Of a stretch of 64,000 nucleotides of DNA, positions 7,607 through 14,855 are shown piece by piece. The notes beneath the pieces were generated by a model. That model had not been told where the DNA came from. It saw only the letters and a program-made list of their open reading frames with translations, and ran no database searches. The stretch spans positions 62,001 to 126,000 of the forward strand of contig DATGLS010000026.1 of the NCBI GenBank assembly GCA_035293985.1, in the 5' to 3' direction. The position numbers were made by a program, and so were the translations under genes. Source of the stretch: JAVDCA01 sp035293985. Its GTDB lineage: Bacteria > Pseudomonadota > Alphaproteobacteria > Rhizobiales > Xanthobacteraceae. Within the stretch, counting starts at the first letter, position 1, and each line of letters opens with the position of its first letter.

Positions 7607-8302
7607 ATGCGTAACATCGGGTTGGCTTTGGCGGCACTGCTCGCAGCGGGCGCGGCGATCGGTCCGGCGCGCGCCAACATCCTCATCACGGTCGACAAGA
7701 GCACGCAGCGGATGAACGTGCAGGTCGACGGCGTGCCGCGCTGGAATTGGCGGGTGTCGACCGGCGCGGCCGGCTACGACACGCCGAGCGGCACCTGGCA
7801 CGCCTTCCGCATGGAGGCGAGCCACTTCTCCAAGGAATTCGACGACGCGCCGATGCCGCACTCGATCTTCTTCACCAAGCGGGGTCACGCGATCCACGGC
7901 TATCTCAACACCAGCCATCTCGGCCTGCCGGTGTCGCACGGCTGCGTGCGGCTCGACCCGCAGAACGCGGCGGCGCTGTACGCGCTGGTCAAGCAGGACG
8001 GCGTGCTCAACACGACGGTGGTGATCACCGGCCACATTCCGGATGCCGCGGTCGCGCGCCGGCGCGGTCCGGGCTATCAGACCGATCAGGTGGCGGACAC
8101 GCCGCAGTATCAGCCGCAATACCAGCCGCAGTATCAGCAGCAGTATCAGCCGCAGTATCAGCAGCAGTATCAGCAATATCCGGCACAGCGGCCCTATTAT
8201 CGCGCGCCCTACAGCGGCGACGACCGGTTCGCGCCTTCGTCCAATTACGGCGGACCGCCGCAGCCGCCGCCGGGCTACCCGCCGTTCCCGCGTTCGTACT
8301 GA
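7607..8302 (+). CDS. L,D-transpeptidase (YkuD) with PQYQ-repeat tail
   Basis: A 231-residue paralogue of the preceding enzyme (shared ILITVDKSTQ, DDAPMPHSIFFT and SHGCVRL with catalytic Cys113). A signal peptide covers residues 1-23. A GGAGAG site supports the ATG at 7607. The tail, from about residue 165, holds tandem PQYQ/QQYQ units (8104-8180) followed by a Tyr/Pro-rich end with GYPPFPR. Such Gln/Tyr/Pro tails are flexible and may contact the cell wall or outer membrane. Two transpeptidases in a row imply specialised roles, which the sequence does not reveal. Confidence 0.9.
   Translation: MRNIGLALAALLAAGAAIGPARANILITVDKSTQRMNVQVDGVPRWNWRVSTGAAGYDTPSGTWHAFRMEASHFSKEFDDAPMPHSIFFTKRGHAIHGYLNTSHLGLPVSHGCVRLDPQNAAALYALVKQDGVLNTTVVITGHIPDAAVARRRGPGYQTDQVADTPQYQPQYQPQYQQQYQPQYQQQYQQYPAQRPYYRAPYSGDDRFAPSSNYGGPPQPPPGYPPFPRSY
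8104..8180 (+). repeat. In-gene tandem repeat coding PQYQ/QQYQ
   Basis: Twelve-base units of the type cagtatcagccg repeat about six times with small changes, inside the L,D-transpeptidase tail. Units preserve frame, so slippage would change protein length without breaking it. Confidence 0.75.
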
Positions 8303-8420
8303 GACGCCCGATCGCCACACGATGCCCGATCCGCCTGCGGCTGAAACCAGCCGCGGGCGGCTGCGTATCAGGAGACGCGTCGGCCGATGTCCGGCCGCTG
8401 CCGGATCGGGAGCCACATTT

Positions 8421-8702
8421 ATGAAATTCATGACGACATTCGCCATCAACCCCCAGACCAGGACGCGCGACGAGGCGATCGCCCGCTTCAAGAAGACCGG
8501 CGGGCAGCCGCCGGCCGGCGTCAAGCTCATCGACCGCTGGACGGCGGCGGACTTCTCCGGCGGCTTCGCGCTGCTCGAGGCGGACGACGCGAGCGCGCTC
8601 ACCCACTTCGCCCTGATGTGGAGCGACCTCATCGAGCTCAAGATCGTGCCGGTGATCGAGGATGCGCAGCTCGTCGACGCGCTCGGCCGCGCCGCGGCGT
8701 AG
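8421..8702 (+). CDS. DUF3303 family protein
   Basis: A 93-residue protein beginning MKFMTTFAINPQTRTRDEAI with the family landmarks PPAGVKLIDRW, GGFALLEADD and HFALMWSDLIELKIVPV. The family is predicted to have a dimeric alpha-beta (ferredoxin-like) barrel fold; no biochemical function is settled. The ATG at 8421 starts directly at the conserved domain, with a GGGAG element about 10 bases upstream. It follows the second L,D-transpeptidase by 118 bases and may be read with it. Confidence 0.75.
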   Translation: MKFMTTFAINPQTRTRDEAIARFKKTGGQPPAGVKLIDRWTAADFSGGFALLEADDASALTHFALMWSDLIELKIVPVIEDAQLVDALGRAAA

Positions 8703-8775
8703 CGATCAGGGCTGCGACGAAACCTTTTGCCCGCCCCGCGTCGGTATGGTGACATCACCGACGCGGGAGATCGTC

Positions 8776-8928
8776 ATGATCCGCAAGCTCAAATCGGGCG
8801 AGTACCGCCTCTATTCCCGCAAGACCGACCCGCGGACCGGGCGGCGCCGCAACCTCGGCACCTTCCGGTCGCGCGCGGCGGCCGAGAAGCACGAGCGGGC
8901 GGTGCAATTCTTCAAGCGAAGGGGCTGA
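8776..8928 (+). CDS. Conserved small basic protein
   Basis: A 50-residue, strongly basic protein (MIRKLKSGEYRLYSRK, GRRRNLGTFRSRAAAEKHER). The ATG at 8776 has a GGGAGA site at good distance; an upstream ATG at 8746 would add ten residues. The strand-turn-strand pattern with basic residues resembles the small DNA-binding arm domain of tyrosine integrases, but this is only a shape similarity. Close relatives are, as far as I recall, common as hypothetical proteins in Bradyrhizobium and allies. Role unknown. Confidence 0.6.
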   Translation: MIRKLKSGEYRLYSRKTDPRTGRRRNLGTFRSRAAAEKHERAVQFFKRRG

Positions 8929-9051
8929 ACACGTCGCCTGAGCGCGCCGCTGCGGCCGCCGCACGCACATGTGAGCCGACATCCCGTCGTCCGGATGCGA
9001 TATATCCTGGCCCGCCGCCTCGAGGCGGAGCGCCATCAGGGAGGTTGGTCC

Positions 9052-9558
9052 ATGTCCGTACTGAACTCTGCAGCGAAATCCGCAATCCCGTTTGCCGCCG
9101 TGCCGCTCGCGCTGATGCTGGCGGCGCCGGCGCAGGCGCAGCTCATCACGCACAAGGATCTCTCCTACGCCATGGCGCTGACCATCGCGACCGGTGCGCT
9201 CGATGATTGCAAGGCGAAAGGCTATGCGGTCTCCGTGGTGGTGGTCGACCGCGACGGCATCAACATGGTCGCGCTGCGCGCCGACGGTGCCGGGCCGCAC
9301 ACCATGGAGAATGCCCGCCGCAAGGCCTACACGGCGCTCACCTTCAAGATGACGACGGAAGCTTTCGCCAAGGCGCTGGAAACCAATCCGGCACGGCGGC
9401 CGCAGACGACGCTGCCGGGCGTGATCTCGATCCCGGGCGGCGTGCCGGTCAAGGTCGGGGACGAAGTCATCGCCGGCGTCGGGCTCTCGGGCTCGCCGGG
9501 CGTGGATGAGCCGTGCGTGCGCGCCGGCCTCGCCAAGGTCGAGGATCAACTGAAGTAA
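9052..9558 (+). CDS. GlcG/HbpS-like heme-binding family protein, exported
   Basis: A 168-residue protein with a signal peptide (AAVPLALMLAAPAQAQ, cleaved near residue 28) and a GlcG/HbpS domain: LSYAMALTIATGALDDCKAKG, SVVVVDRDG, MENARRKAYTALTF, and a glycine-rich GVISIPGGVPVKVGDEVIAGVGLSG. A GGGAGG site fixes the ATG at 9052. Members bind heme or corrinoids or are of unknown role. The periplasmic location rests on the signal peptide. No partner gene is adjacent. Confidence 0.85.
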   Translation: MSVLNSAAKSAIPFAAVPLALMLAAPAQAQLITHKDLSYAMALTIATGALDDCKAKGYAVSVVVVDRDGINMVALRADGAGPHTMENARRKAYTALTFKMTTEAFAKALETNPARRPQTTLPGVISIPGGVPVKVGDEVIAGVGLSGSPGVDEPCVRAGLAKVEDQLK

Positions 9559-9616
9559 AGGTGGAAGATCAACCGACCCAGTTGGGCACAGCGCTCGTGG
9601 TCCCGCTTGGCATGGT

Positions 9617-9678
9617 GCCTGCGCTTCCGCCTGAGCTTTTCCCCCTAAAGGGCCCTAAAGGGGAAAAGGAGCGCAGGC
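9617..9678. repeat. Palindromic repeat, CCCCTAAAGGGCCC family
   Basis: Outer arms gcctgcgcttcc and ggagcgcaggc enclose ttttcccc and ggggaaaa around a ctaaagggccctaaag core. A related core, ctccccctaagggcgcctaa, lies at 62551-62590. It is non-coding and may fold into a long hairpin. Confidence 0.65.
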
Positions 9679-9720
9679 GTAGCGCTCACCTCACACATCA
9701 TCTCCTCTGTGGATCGGTCT

Positions 9721-9751
9721 GTGCGCAAGCTTGGGGATGAAGCTTGCGCAC
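9721..9751. repeat. Perfect hairpin GTGCGCAAGCTT
   Basis: A twelve-base perfect inverted repeat with loop ggggatg. No T-tract follows on either side, so it is not a classic intrinsic terminator; it looks like part of the repeat cluster. Confidence 0.6.
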
Positions 9752-9914
9752 GCGGCGCAACGATTGCCATCGCGTGAAATCTGAGAAGCCGGCGCGGATA
9801 ACGCGCAGCACGCGCTGCGGCGATCAAACCGTTGGCGCGCAAGCCGAAAATGATGTTGACGGCGGCCCGCTCGGCGGCGATGCCGTTGATGGCTTGTGGA
9901 GAGCTTGGGACAAA

Positions 9915-10913
9915 ATGCATTCACCCTGCGAACCGTCCGTCACCAGCCTGGCGCGTGTGGATTGCGATGCTCCGACGGCGCAACGGCTGGCGGACGCGCT
10001 GGCCGAGGCCTGCGAAGACGCCGCGGTCGCGGCGTTCGAGCGGCCGGATGGCAGCTGGAGCGTCGAGGCGCATTTTGCCGAGACGCCGGACGCAGCCGGG
10101 CTGCGCGATCTCGTTCGCGCCGTGGCGGGCGATGCGGCCGCGCAGGCGCTGGTCATCGAAACGGTGGCGGCGCGCGACTGGGTGGCGGCGAGCCTCGCCG
10201 GCCTCAAGCCGGTCGCGGCCGGACGTTTCCTGGTGCACGGCGCGCATGACCGCGCGCGCGTGCCGGCGCATCGCGTCGGCATCGAGATCGAGGCGGCGCT
10301 CGCCTTCGGCACCGGGCATCATGGGACGACGCGGGGGTGCCTGTTGGCGCTGGACGGGTGGATCAAGGGCAGGCGCGTGCGACCGGATCCCCGCCGCGCC
10401 GTAGGGTGGGCAAAGCGAAGCGCGCCCACTCCCGAGTTCACGTGGGCACGGCGCTGTGCGCCTTTGCCCACCCTACGGCGCGAAAGGGAAGAGTGGCGCA
10501 TCCTCGATATCGGGACTGGGACCGGGGTGCTGGCGATCGCGGCCGCCAAGGCGCTGCACGTCGGCGTGGTGGCGAGCGACATCGACCGCAGCGCCGTCGC
10601 GGTGGCGCGCGCGAATGCGCGCGCGAACGGCGTCGGGCCGCTGGTCGAGGTCGTCCATGCGAAAGGCCTTGCGGCGCGGGCGCTGCGCGCGCGCGGGCCG
10701 TACGATCTCGTGCTCGCCAACATCCTGCTGGCCCCGCTCAAGCGCCTCGCGGCGCCGATCGCGCAGGTGCTCGCACCCGGGGCGCGCGTCATCCTCTCCG
10801 GCCTGCTCGCCGCGCAGGCGCCGGCCGCGATCGCGGCCTACCGCGCGCAGGGGCTGGCGCTGGTGGCTCGAATCCCGCTCGACGAATGGGTCACGCTGGT
10901 GCTGCGCCGATGA
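9915..10913 (+). CDS. prmA: Ribosomal protein L11 methyltransferase with in-frame repeat insertion
   Basis: A 332-residue SAM-dependent methyltransferase that would trimethylate ribosomal protein L11. The N-terminal substrate-binding part is followed by AFGTGHHGTTRGCLLALD, SAM motif I LDIGTGTGVLAIAA, the acidic VVASDID, and the catalytic NILLAPL. Between LDGWIKGRR and WRILDIGTG, where homologues have only a few residues, about 30 extra residues are encoded by a palindromic repeat (10396-10481) read straight through without a stop. The insert sits in a loop before the first Rossmann strand, so activity may be kept. The start at 9915 lacks a strong ribosome site. Confidence 0.9.
   Translation: MHSPCEPSVTSLARVDCDAPTAQRLADALAEACEDAAVAAFERPDGSWSVEAHFAETPDAAGLRDLVRAVAGDAAAQALVIETVAARDWVAASLAGLKPVAAGRFLVHGAHDRARVPAHRVGIEIEAALAFGTGHHGTTRGCLLALDGWIKGRRVRPDPRRAVGWAKRSAPTPEFTWARRCAPLPTLRREREEWRILDIGTGTGVLAIAAAKALHVGVVASDIDRSAVAVARANARANGVGPLVEVVHAKGLAARALRARGPYDLVLANILLAPLKRLAAPIAQVLAPGARVILSGLLAAQAPAAIAAYRAQGLALVARIPLDEWVTLVLRR
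10396..10481. repeat. GTAGGGTGGGCAAAG palindrome inserted inside prmA
   Basis: The left arm gcgccgtagggtgggcaaag and its perfect reverse complement (10462-10481) form a 20-base stem; weaker inner pairing (gcgccc/gtgggc) continues the hairpin. The element is of a kind recurrent in spacers of this bacterial group, and a decayed copy is at 53308-53412. Here it is translated as residues ~161-189 of PrmA. Confidence 0.85.
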
Positions 10914-11002
10914 TTTATGCCGCCGTCACCCTGCGGCCGCCGATTGTCGGCCGCCGGCAAACTCGTTAACCTCGCAACTCCACGCAAACGGAGAGGGTGA
11001 TG

Positions 11003-11422
11003 ATGAGGCTAGGCTGCGTTTCTGCTCTGCTGGCGGCGACGGTGCTCGCCGCCTCCCCGGCGTGCGCCGACGGCGCGCTCGCGGTCGGCTCCACGTCCGA
11101 CGTCATCCGCGACGGCATCGCGGTCGGCACGTCGGTCAACTACAAGACCGCCGACGATGCGCTCGAGGCGGCGCTGAAGCGCTGCCACGACTACAAGCCG
11201 GCGCCCAAGGCGGCCGCCTTGTGCCAATCGGTCGGGACCTTCAAGGGTGAATGCTACGCCGTCTCGTTCGATCCGAAAGCCGGCACGCCGGGCGCCGGCT
11301 GGGCGATCGCGCCGACCAAGGCCCTCGCCGAGGAACGCGCGCTGACCAACTGCCAGATCACGGCGGGCGCCAGTCGCGCCGAGTTCTGCAAGATCGAAGA
11401 GTCGAAGTGCGACGAGTACTGA
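11003..11422 (+). CDS. DUF4189-type secreted protein
   Basis: A 139-residue protein with a signal peptide (LAATVLAASPACA) and a domain of repeated strands with six cysteines (RCHDY, LCQSVG, ECYAVSF, NCQITAG, FCKIEESKCDEY), as in DUF4189 proteins, where tandem short motifs of the type W-A...A...AL..C recur. Three in-phase starts (GTG 10997, ATG 11000, ATG 11003) crowd the GGAGAGGG site; 11003 has the best spacing. Exported, probably disulfide-stabilised; function unknown. Confidence 0.65.
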   Translation: MRLGCVSALLAATVLAASPACADGALAVGSTSDVIRDGIAVGTSVNYKTADDALEAALKRCHDYKPAPKAAALCQSVGTFKGECYAVSFDPKAGTPGAGWAIAPTKALAEERALTNCQITAGASRAEFCKIEESKCDEY

Positions 11423-11453
11423 ACAGCGGCGAGCCCCGGTATCGATCGACGTC

Positions 11454-11544
11454 GTCGTGGCCGGGCTCGTCCCGGCCATCCACGTCTTCAGGGGGCAGCG
11501 GCGAGGAAAGACGTGAATGCCCGGGCCAAGCCCGGGCGTGAGGG
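11454..11544. repeat. Composite palindromic repeat, TGGCCGGG family
   Basis: Begins with tggccgggctcgtcccggcc (also at 7356), then cacgtctt mirrored by aagacgtg 20 bases later, and gcccgggccaagcccgggc at the end. Three nested or adjacent hairpins fill the spacer before the aminopeptidase gene. Confidence 0.65.
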
Positions 11545-11594
11545 CGCGAGTGTCGTGTTGCCGTGGCAGGCTCGGCTTCATATAGAGTCGCACC

Positions 11595-13460
11595 ATGCCG
11601 GCACGATTTCAGACCTTCGACGATCCGTCCGACGGCGCCGCGAGCGGGCCGCGCGTCACGGCGTTGCGCGGCGAGATGGCGAGGCACGGTCTCGACGGCT
11701 TCATCGTGCCGCGCGCCGACCGTTACCAGAACGAATATGTGCCGCCGTCGGACGAGCGCCTCGCCTGGATTTGCGGCTTCACCGGATCGGCCGGCACCGC
11801 GATCGTCCTCGCCGATCACGCTGCCCTCTTCGTCGACGGCCGCTATACGCTGCAGGCGCCCGAGCAGGTCGACACCGCGGTGTTCGAGATCGTCAATATC
11901 GCCGACACCCCGCCCGACCAATGGATCGAGAAGACGCTGCACGAGGGCCAGAAGCTCGGCTTCGACCCGTGGCTGCACACGATCGAGGGTGCCGAGCGGC
12001 TCGCCAAGGCCTGCGCGGCGGCGGGCGCGCACCTCGTGGCGGTGGAGCACAATCCGCTCGATGCCGTGTGGACCGACCGACCGCCGCCGCCGCGCGGCGC
12101 GGTCGTGCTGCACGACGAGAAATATGCGGGCGAGCCGGCCGCGCACAAGCTCGAGCGCATCCGCGCCGAGCTCGGCAAGCTCAAGGCGTCGACGGTCGTC
12201 ATATCCGATCCGCATGCGGCGTGCTGGACGTTCAATATCCGCGGGAGCGACGTCGGGCACACGCCGCTCGCGCTCGCGACCGCGCTCGTGCCGCGCGAGG
12301 GCCGGCCGTCGCTCTATGTGGATGGCCGCAAGCTCACGAACGCGGTGCGCGCCGCGCTCGCCGACCTCGCCGAGCTGCGCGAGCCGGAGGATTTCGCCGC
12401 CGACCTCAAGTCGCTCGGCGCCGCGCATGCGGTCGTGCGGCTCGACGGCCAGGTCGCGCCAGATGCGGTGAGCCGCCTGATCGGCGGCAGCGGCGGAAAG
12501 ATCCGCCGCGGCAGCGACCCGATCGCGCTGATGAAATCGGTCAAGAACGCGACCGAGATCGCCGGCGCGCGCGCCGCGCATGTGCGCGACGGTGCCGCGG
12601 TGGCGCGCTTCCTCGCCTGGCTCGACCGCGAGGCGCCCAAGGGCAAGCTCACCGAGATCGACGCGGTCGAGGCGCTGGAGGATTTTCGCCGCGACACCGG
12701 GCTGCTCAAGGACGTCTCGTTCCCGACCATCTCGGGCTTCGGCCCGAACGGCGCGATCGTGCACTACCGGGTGACGCGCAAGACCAACCGTCGGATCGCG
12801 CCGGACGGGCTCTATCTCGTCGACTCGGGCGCGCAATACGAGGACGGCACGACCGACATCACGCGCACGGTCGCGGTCGGCAAGCCGACGGCCGAGATGC
12901 GCGATCGCTTCACCCGCGTGCTCAAGGGCCACATCGCGATCTCCCGCGCGGTCTTTCCCGACGGCACCAACGGCGCCCAGCTCGACAGCTTCGCGCGCCA
13001 GAACCTGTGGGCCGCCGGGCTCGACTTCGATCACGGCACCGGCCACGGCGTCGGCAGCTACCTGTCGGTGCACGAGGGACCGCCGCGCATCTCCAAGATC
13101 CCGGGCGTCGCGCTCAAGGCCGGCATGATCCTGTCCAACGAGCCGGGCTACTACAAGACCGGCGCCTTCGGCATCCGCATCGAGAACCTGGTGCTCACGG
13201 TCGAGGGGCCCAAGGTCGAGGGCGCCGAGAAGCCGCTGCTCGCCTTCGAGGCGCTGACCCTCGCGCCGATCGACCGCCGCCTGATCGCCACCGCGGCGCT
13301 CAACGCCGACGAGCTCGCGTGGCTCAACGCCTATCATGCCAGGGTGCGGCGGGAGATTTCGCCGCTGCTCGATCGCAGGGCCGATGCGACGACGCGTACG
13401 TGGCTCGCGCGCGCCACCGCCCCGCTGCGGAGTTCCAGCAGGGCACCGTCGCGGCGTTGA
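11595..13460 (+). CDS. M24-family Xaa-Pro aminopeptidase
   Basis: A 621-residue cytoplasmic metallopeptidase of the long, three-domain APP1 type, which releases N-terminal residues ahead of proline. Two creatinase-like N-terminal domains precede the pita-bread fold. All five metal ligands are visible: Asp410 (LVDSGAQY), Asp421 (GTTDITRT), His484 (GTGHGVG), Glu516 (LSNEPGYY) and Glu530 (IRIENLV). Length and order match the family. It is followed by hemA on the same strand after 155 bases. The last ~20 residues are Arg/Ser-rich and probably a species-specific tail. Confidence 0.95.
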   Translation: MPARFQTFDDPSDGAASGPRVTALRGEMARHGLDGFIVPRADRYQNEYVPPSDERLAWICGFTGSAGTAIVLADHAALFVDGRYTLQAPEQVDTAVFEIVNIADTPPDQWIEKTLHEGQKLGFDPWLHTIEGAERLAKACAAAGAHLVAVEHNPLDAVWTDRPPPPRGAVVLHDEKYAGEPAAHKLERIRAELGKLKASTVVISDPHAACWTFNIRGSDVGHTPLALATALVPREGRPSLYVDGRKLTNAVRAALADLAELREPEDFAADLKSLGAAHAVVRLDGQVAPDAVSRLIGGSGGKIRRGSDPIALMKSVKNATEIAGARAAHVRDGAAVARFLAWLDREAPKGKLTEIDAVEALEDFRRDTGLLKDVSFPTISGFGPNGAIVHYRVTRKTNRRIAPDGLYLVDSGAQYEDGTTDITRTVAVGKPTAEMRDRFTRVLKGHIAISRAVFPDGTNGAQLDSFARQNLWAAGLDFDHGTGHGVGSYLSVHEGPPRISKIPGVALKAGMILSNEPGYYKTGAFGIRIENLVLTVEGPKVEGAEKPLLAFEALTLAPIDRRLIATAALNADELAWLNAYHARVRREISPLLDRRADATTRTWLARATAPLRSSSRAPSRR

Positions 13461-13615
13461 CCAGCGGCAAATTGCGGGGCCCGCGGGCATGCGATAAGCC
13501 TCGACAAGCCGGCTGGAACTTTTCTAAAACAAATCCGTAGCTATCGCCCGAGCGGCGGATGATGGGGCCCGCCGGTAAGGCCATACGCGTACACGACACG
13601 CGGAGACCCTCGTCT

Positions 13616-14842
13616 ATGGACTACAGTGCCTATTTCAGTGGCGCGCTTGCCCGCCTGCGAGACGAGCGCCGCTACCGGGTCTTCGCTGACCTCGAGCGCA
13701 TCGCCGGCCGGTTTCCGCGCGCCATCTGGCATGCGCCGCACGGCAAGCGCGACGTCATCATATGGTGCTCCAACGACTACCTCGGCATGGGCCAGCACCC
13801 GAAAGTGATCGGCGCCATGGTCGAGACCGCGACCCGCATGGGCACCGGGGCCGGCGGCACGCGCAACATCGCGGGCAACAACCATCCGCTCGTCGAGCTC
13901 GAGCGCGAGCTCGCCGACCTGCACGGCAAGGAAGCCGCCCTCATCTTCACCTCGGGCTACGTCTCGAACGAGACCGGCATCGCGACCATCGCCAAGCTGC
14001 TGCCGAACTGCCTGATCCTGTCGGATGCCCTCAACCACAACTCGATGATCGAGGGCGTGCGCCAGTCGGGCGCCGAGAAGAAGATTTTCCGTCACAACGA
14101 CATGGCGCACCTCGAGGAGCTGCTGCGCGCCGCCGGCGACCGGCCCAAGCTGATCGTGTTCGAGGGCCTCTACTCGATGGACGGCGACGTCGCGCCGGTC
14201 AAAACCATCTGCGACCTCGCCGAGCGCTATGCCGCCATGACCTATATCGACGAGGTGCACGCGGTCGGCATGTACGGCCCGCGCGGCGGCGGCATCGCGG
14301 AGCGCGAAGGCGTGATGCATCGCATCGACGTGTGCGAGGGAACGCTCGCCAAGGCGTTCGGCTGCCTCGGCGGCTACATCGCGGGATCCGCCGACCTGAT
14401 CGACGCGGTGCGCTCGTACGCGCCGGGCTTCATCTTCACCACGGCGCTGCCGCCGCCGGTGTGTGCGGGGGCGACCGCCGCGATCCGCCATCTCAAGACC
14501 TCGAGCTTCGAGCGCGAGCGCCACCAGGAACGCGCGGCACGCACCAAGGCGGTGCTCGGCGCGGCGCGCCTGCCCGTGATGCCGAGCGATACCCACATCG
14601 TGCCGGTGCTGGTCGGCGATCCGGAGAAGTGCAAGGCGGCAAGCGACATGCTGCTCGAGGAGCACGGCATCTACATCCAGCCGATCAACTATCCGACGGT
14701 GCCGCGCGGCTCGGAGCGGCTGCGCATCACGCCCTCCCCGTTCCACGAGGACGCGATGATCGACGCGCTCGCCGAGGCCATGGCCGACGTGTGGGAGAAG
14801 CTGCAGCTGCCGTTCAACCGAAGGGCCCTGGCGGCGGAGTAG
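13616..14842 (+). CDS. hemA: 5-aminolevulinate synthase
   Basis: A PLP enzyme condensing glycine and succinyl-CoA to 5-aminolevulinate, the first step of tetrapyrrole synthesis by the C4 route used in alphaproteobacteria. 408 residues, the usual length. Motifs: WCSNDYLGMGQHP, GTGAGGTRNIAG, ALNHNSMIEG, IDEVHAVGMYG and GTLAKAFGCLGGY with the PLP lysine at 246. A GGAGA site lies 11 bases before the ATG at 13616; an in-frame ATG at 13559 would add 19 residues unlike the family. Nothing obvious such as an FNR box was found upstream. Convergent with the autotransporter gene. Confidence 0.97.
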   Translation: MDYSAYFSGALARLRDERRYRVFADLERIAGRFPRAIWHAPHGKRDVIIWCSNDYLGMGQHPKVIGAMVETATRMGTGAGGTRNIAGNNHPLVELERELADLHGKEAALIFTSGYVSNETGIATIAKLLPNCLILSDALNHNSMIEGVRQSGAEKKIFRHNDMAHLEELLRAAGDRPKLIVFEGLYSMDGDVAPVKTICDLAERYAAMTYIDEVHAVGMYGPRGGGIAEREGVMHRIDVCEGTLAKAFGCLGGYIAGSADLIDAVRSYAPGFIFTTALPPPVCAGATAAIRHLKTSSFERERHQERAARTKAVLGAARLPVMPSDTHIVPVLVGDPEKCKAASDMLLEEHGIYIQPINYPTVPRGSERLRITPSPFHEDAMIDALAEAMADVWEKLQLPFNRRALAAE

Positions 14843-14855
14843 AGACAGTGGTCGC

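Larger units (their letters stand above)
9559..9914. other. Repeat-rich spacer before prmA
   Basis: Holds a palindromic repeat (9617-9678) and a perfect 12-base hairpin (9721-9751). A minus-strand open frame over 9645-9920 has fairly normal composition (AINGIAAERAAVNIIFGLRA) but no supporting start site or recognised family; I do not call it a gene. Confidence 0.5.

Noticed and set aside
8104..8180. CRISPR-like array
   Set aside because: The repeats are 12-bp in-frame units without spacers inside the L,D-transpeptidase tail.
9645..9920. Minus-strand 91-residue ORF before prmA
   Set aside because: Composition is not absurd, but it includes two hairpin repeats, has no ribosome site and no recognisable domain.
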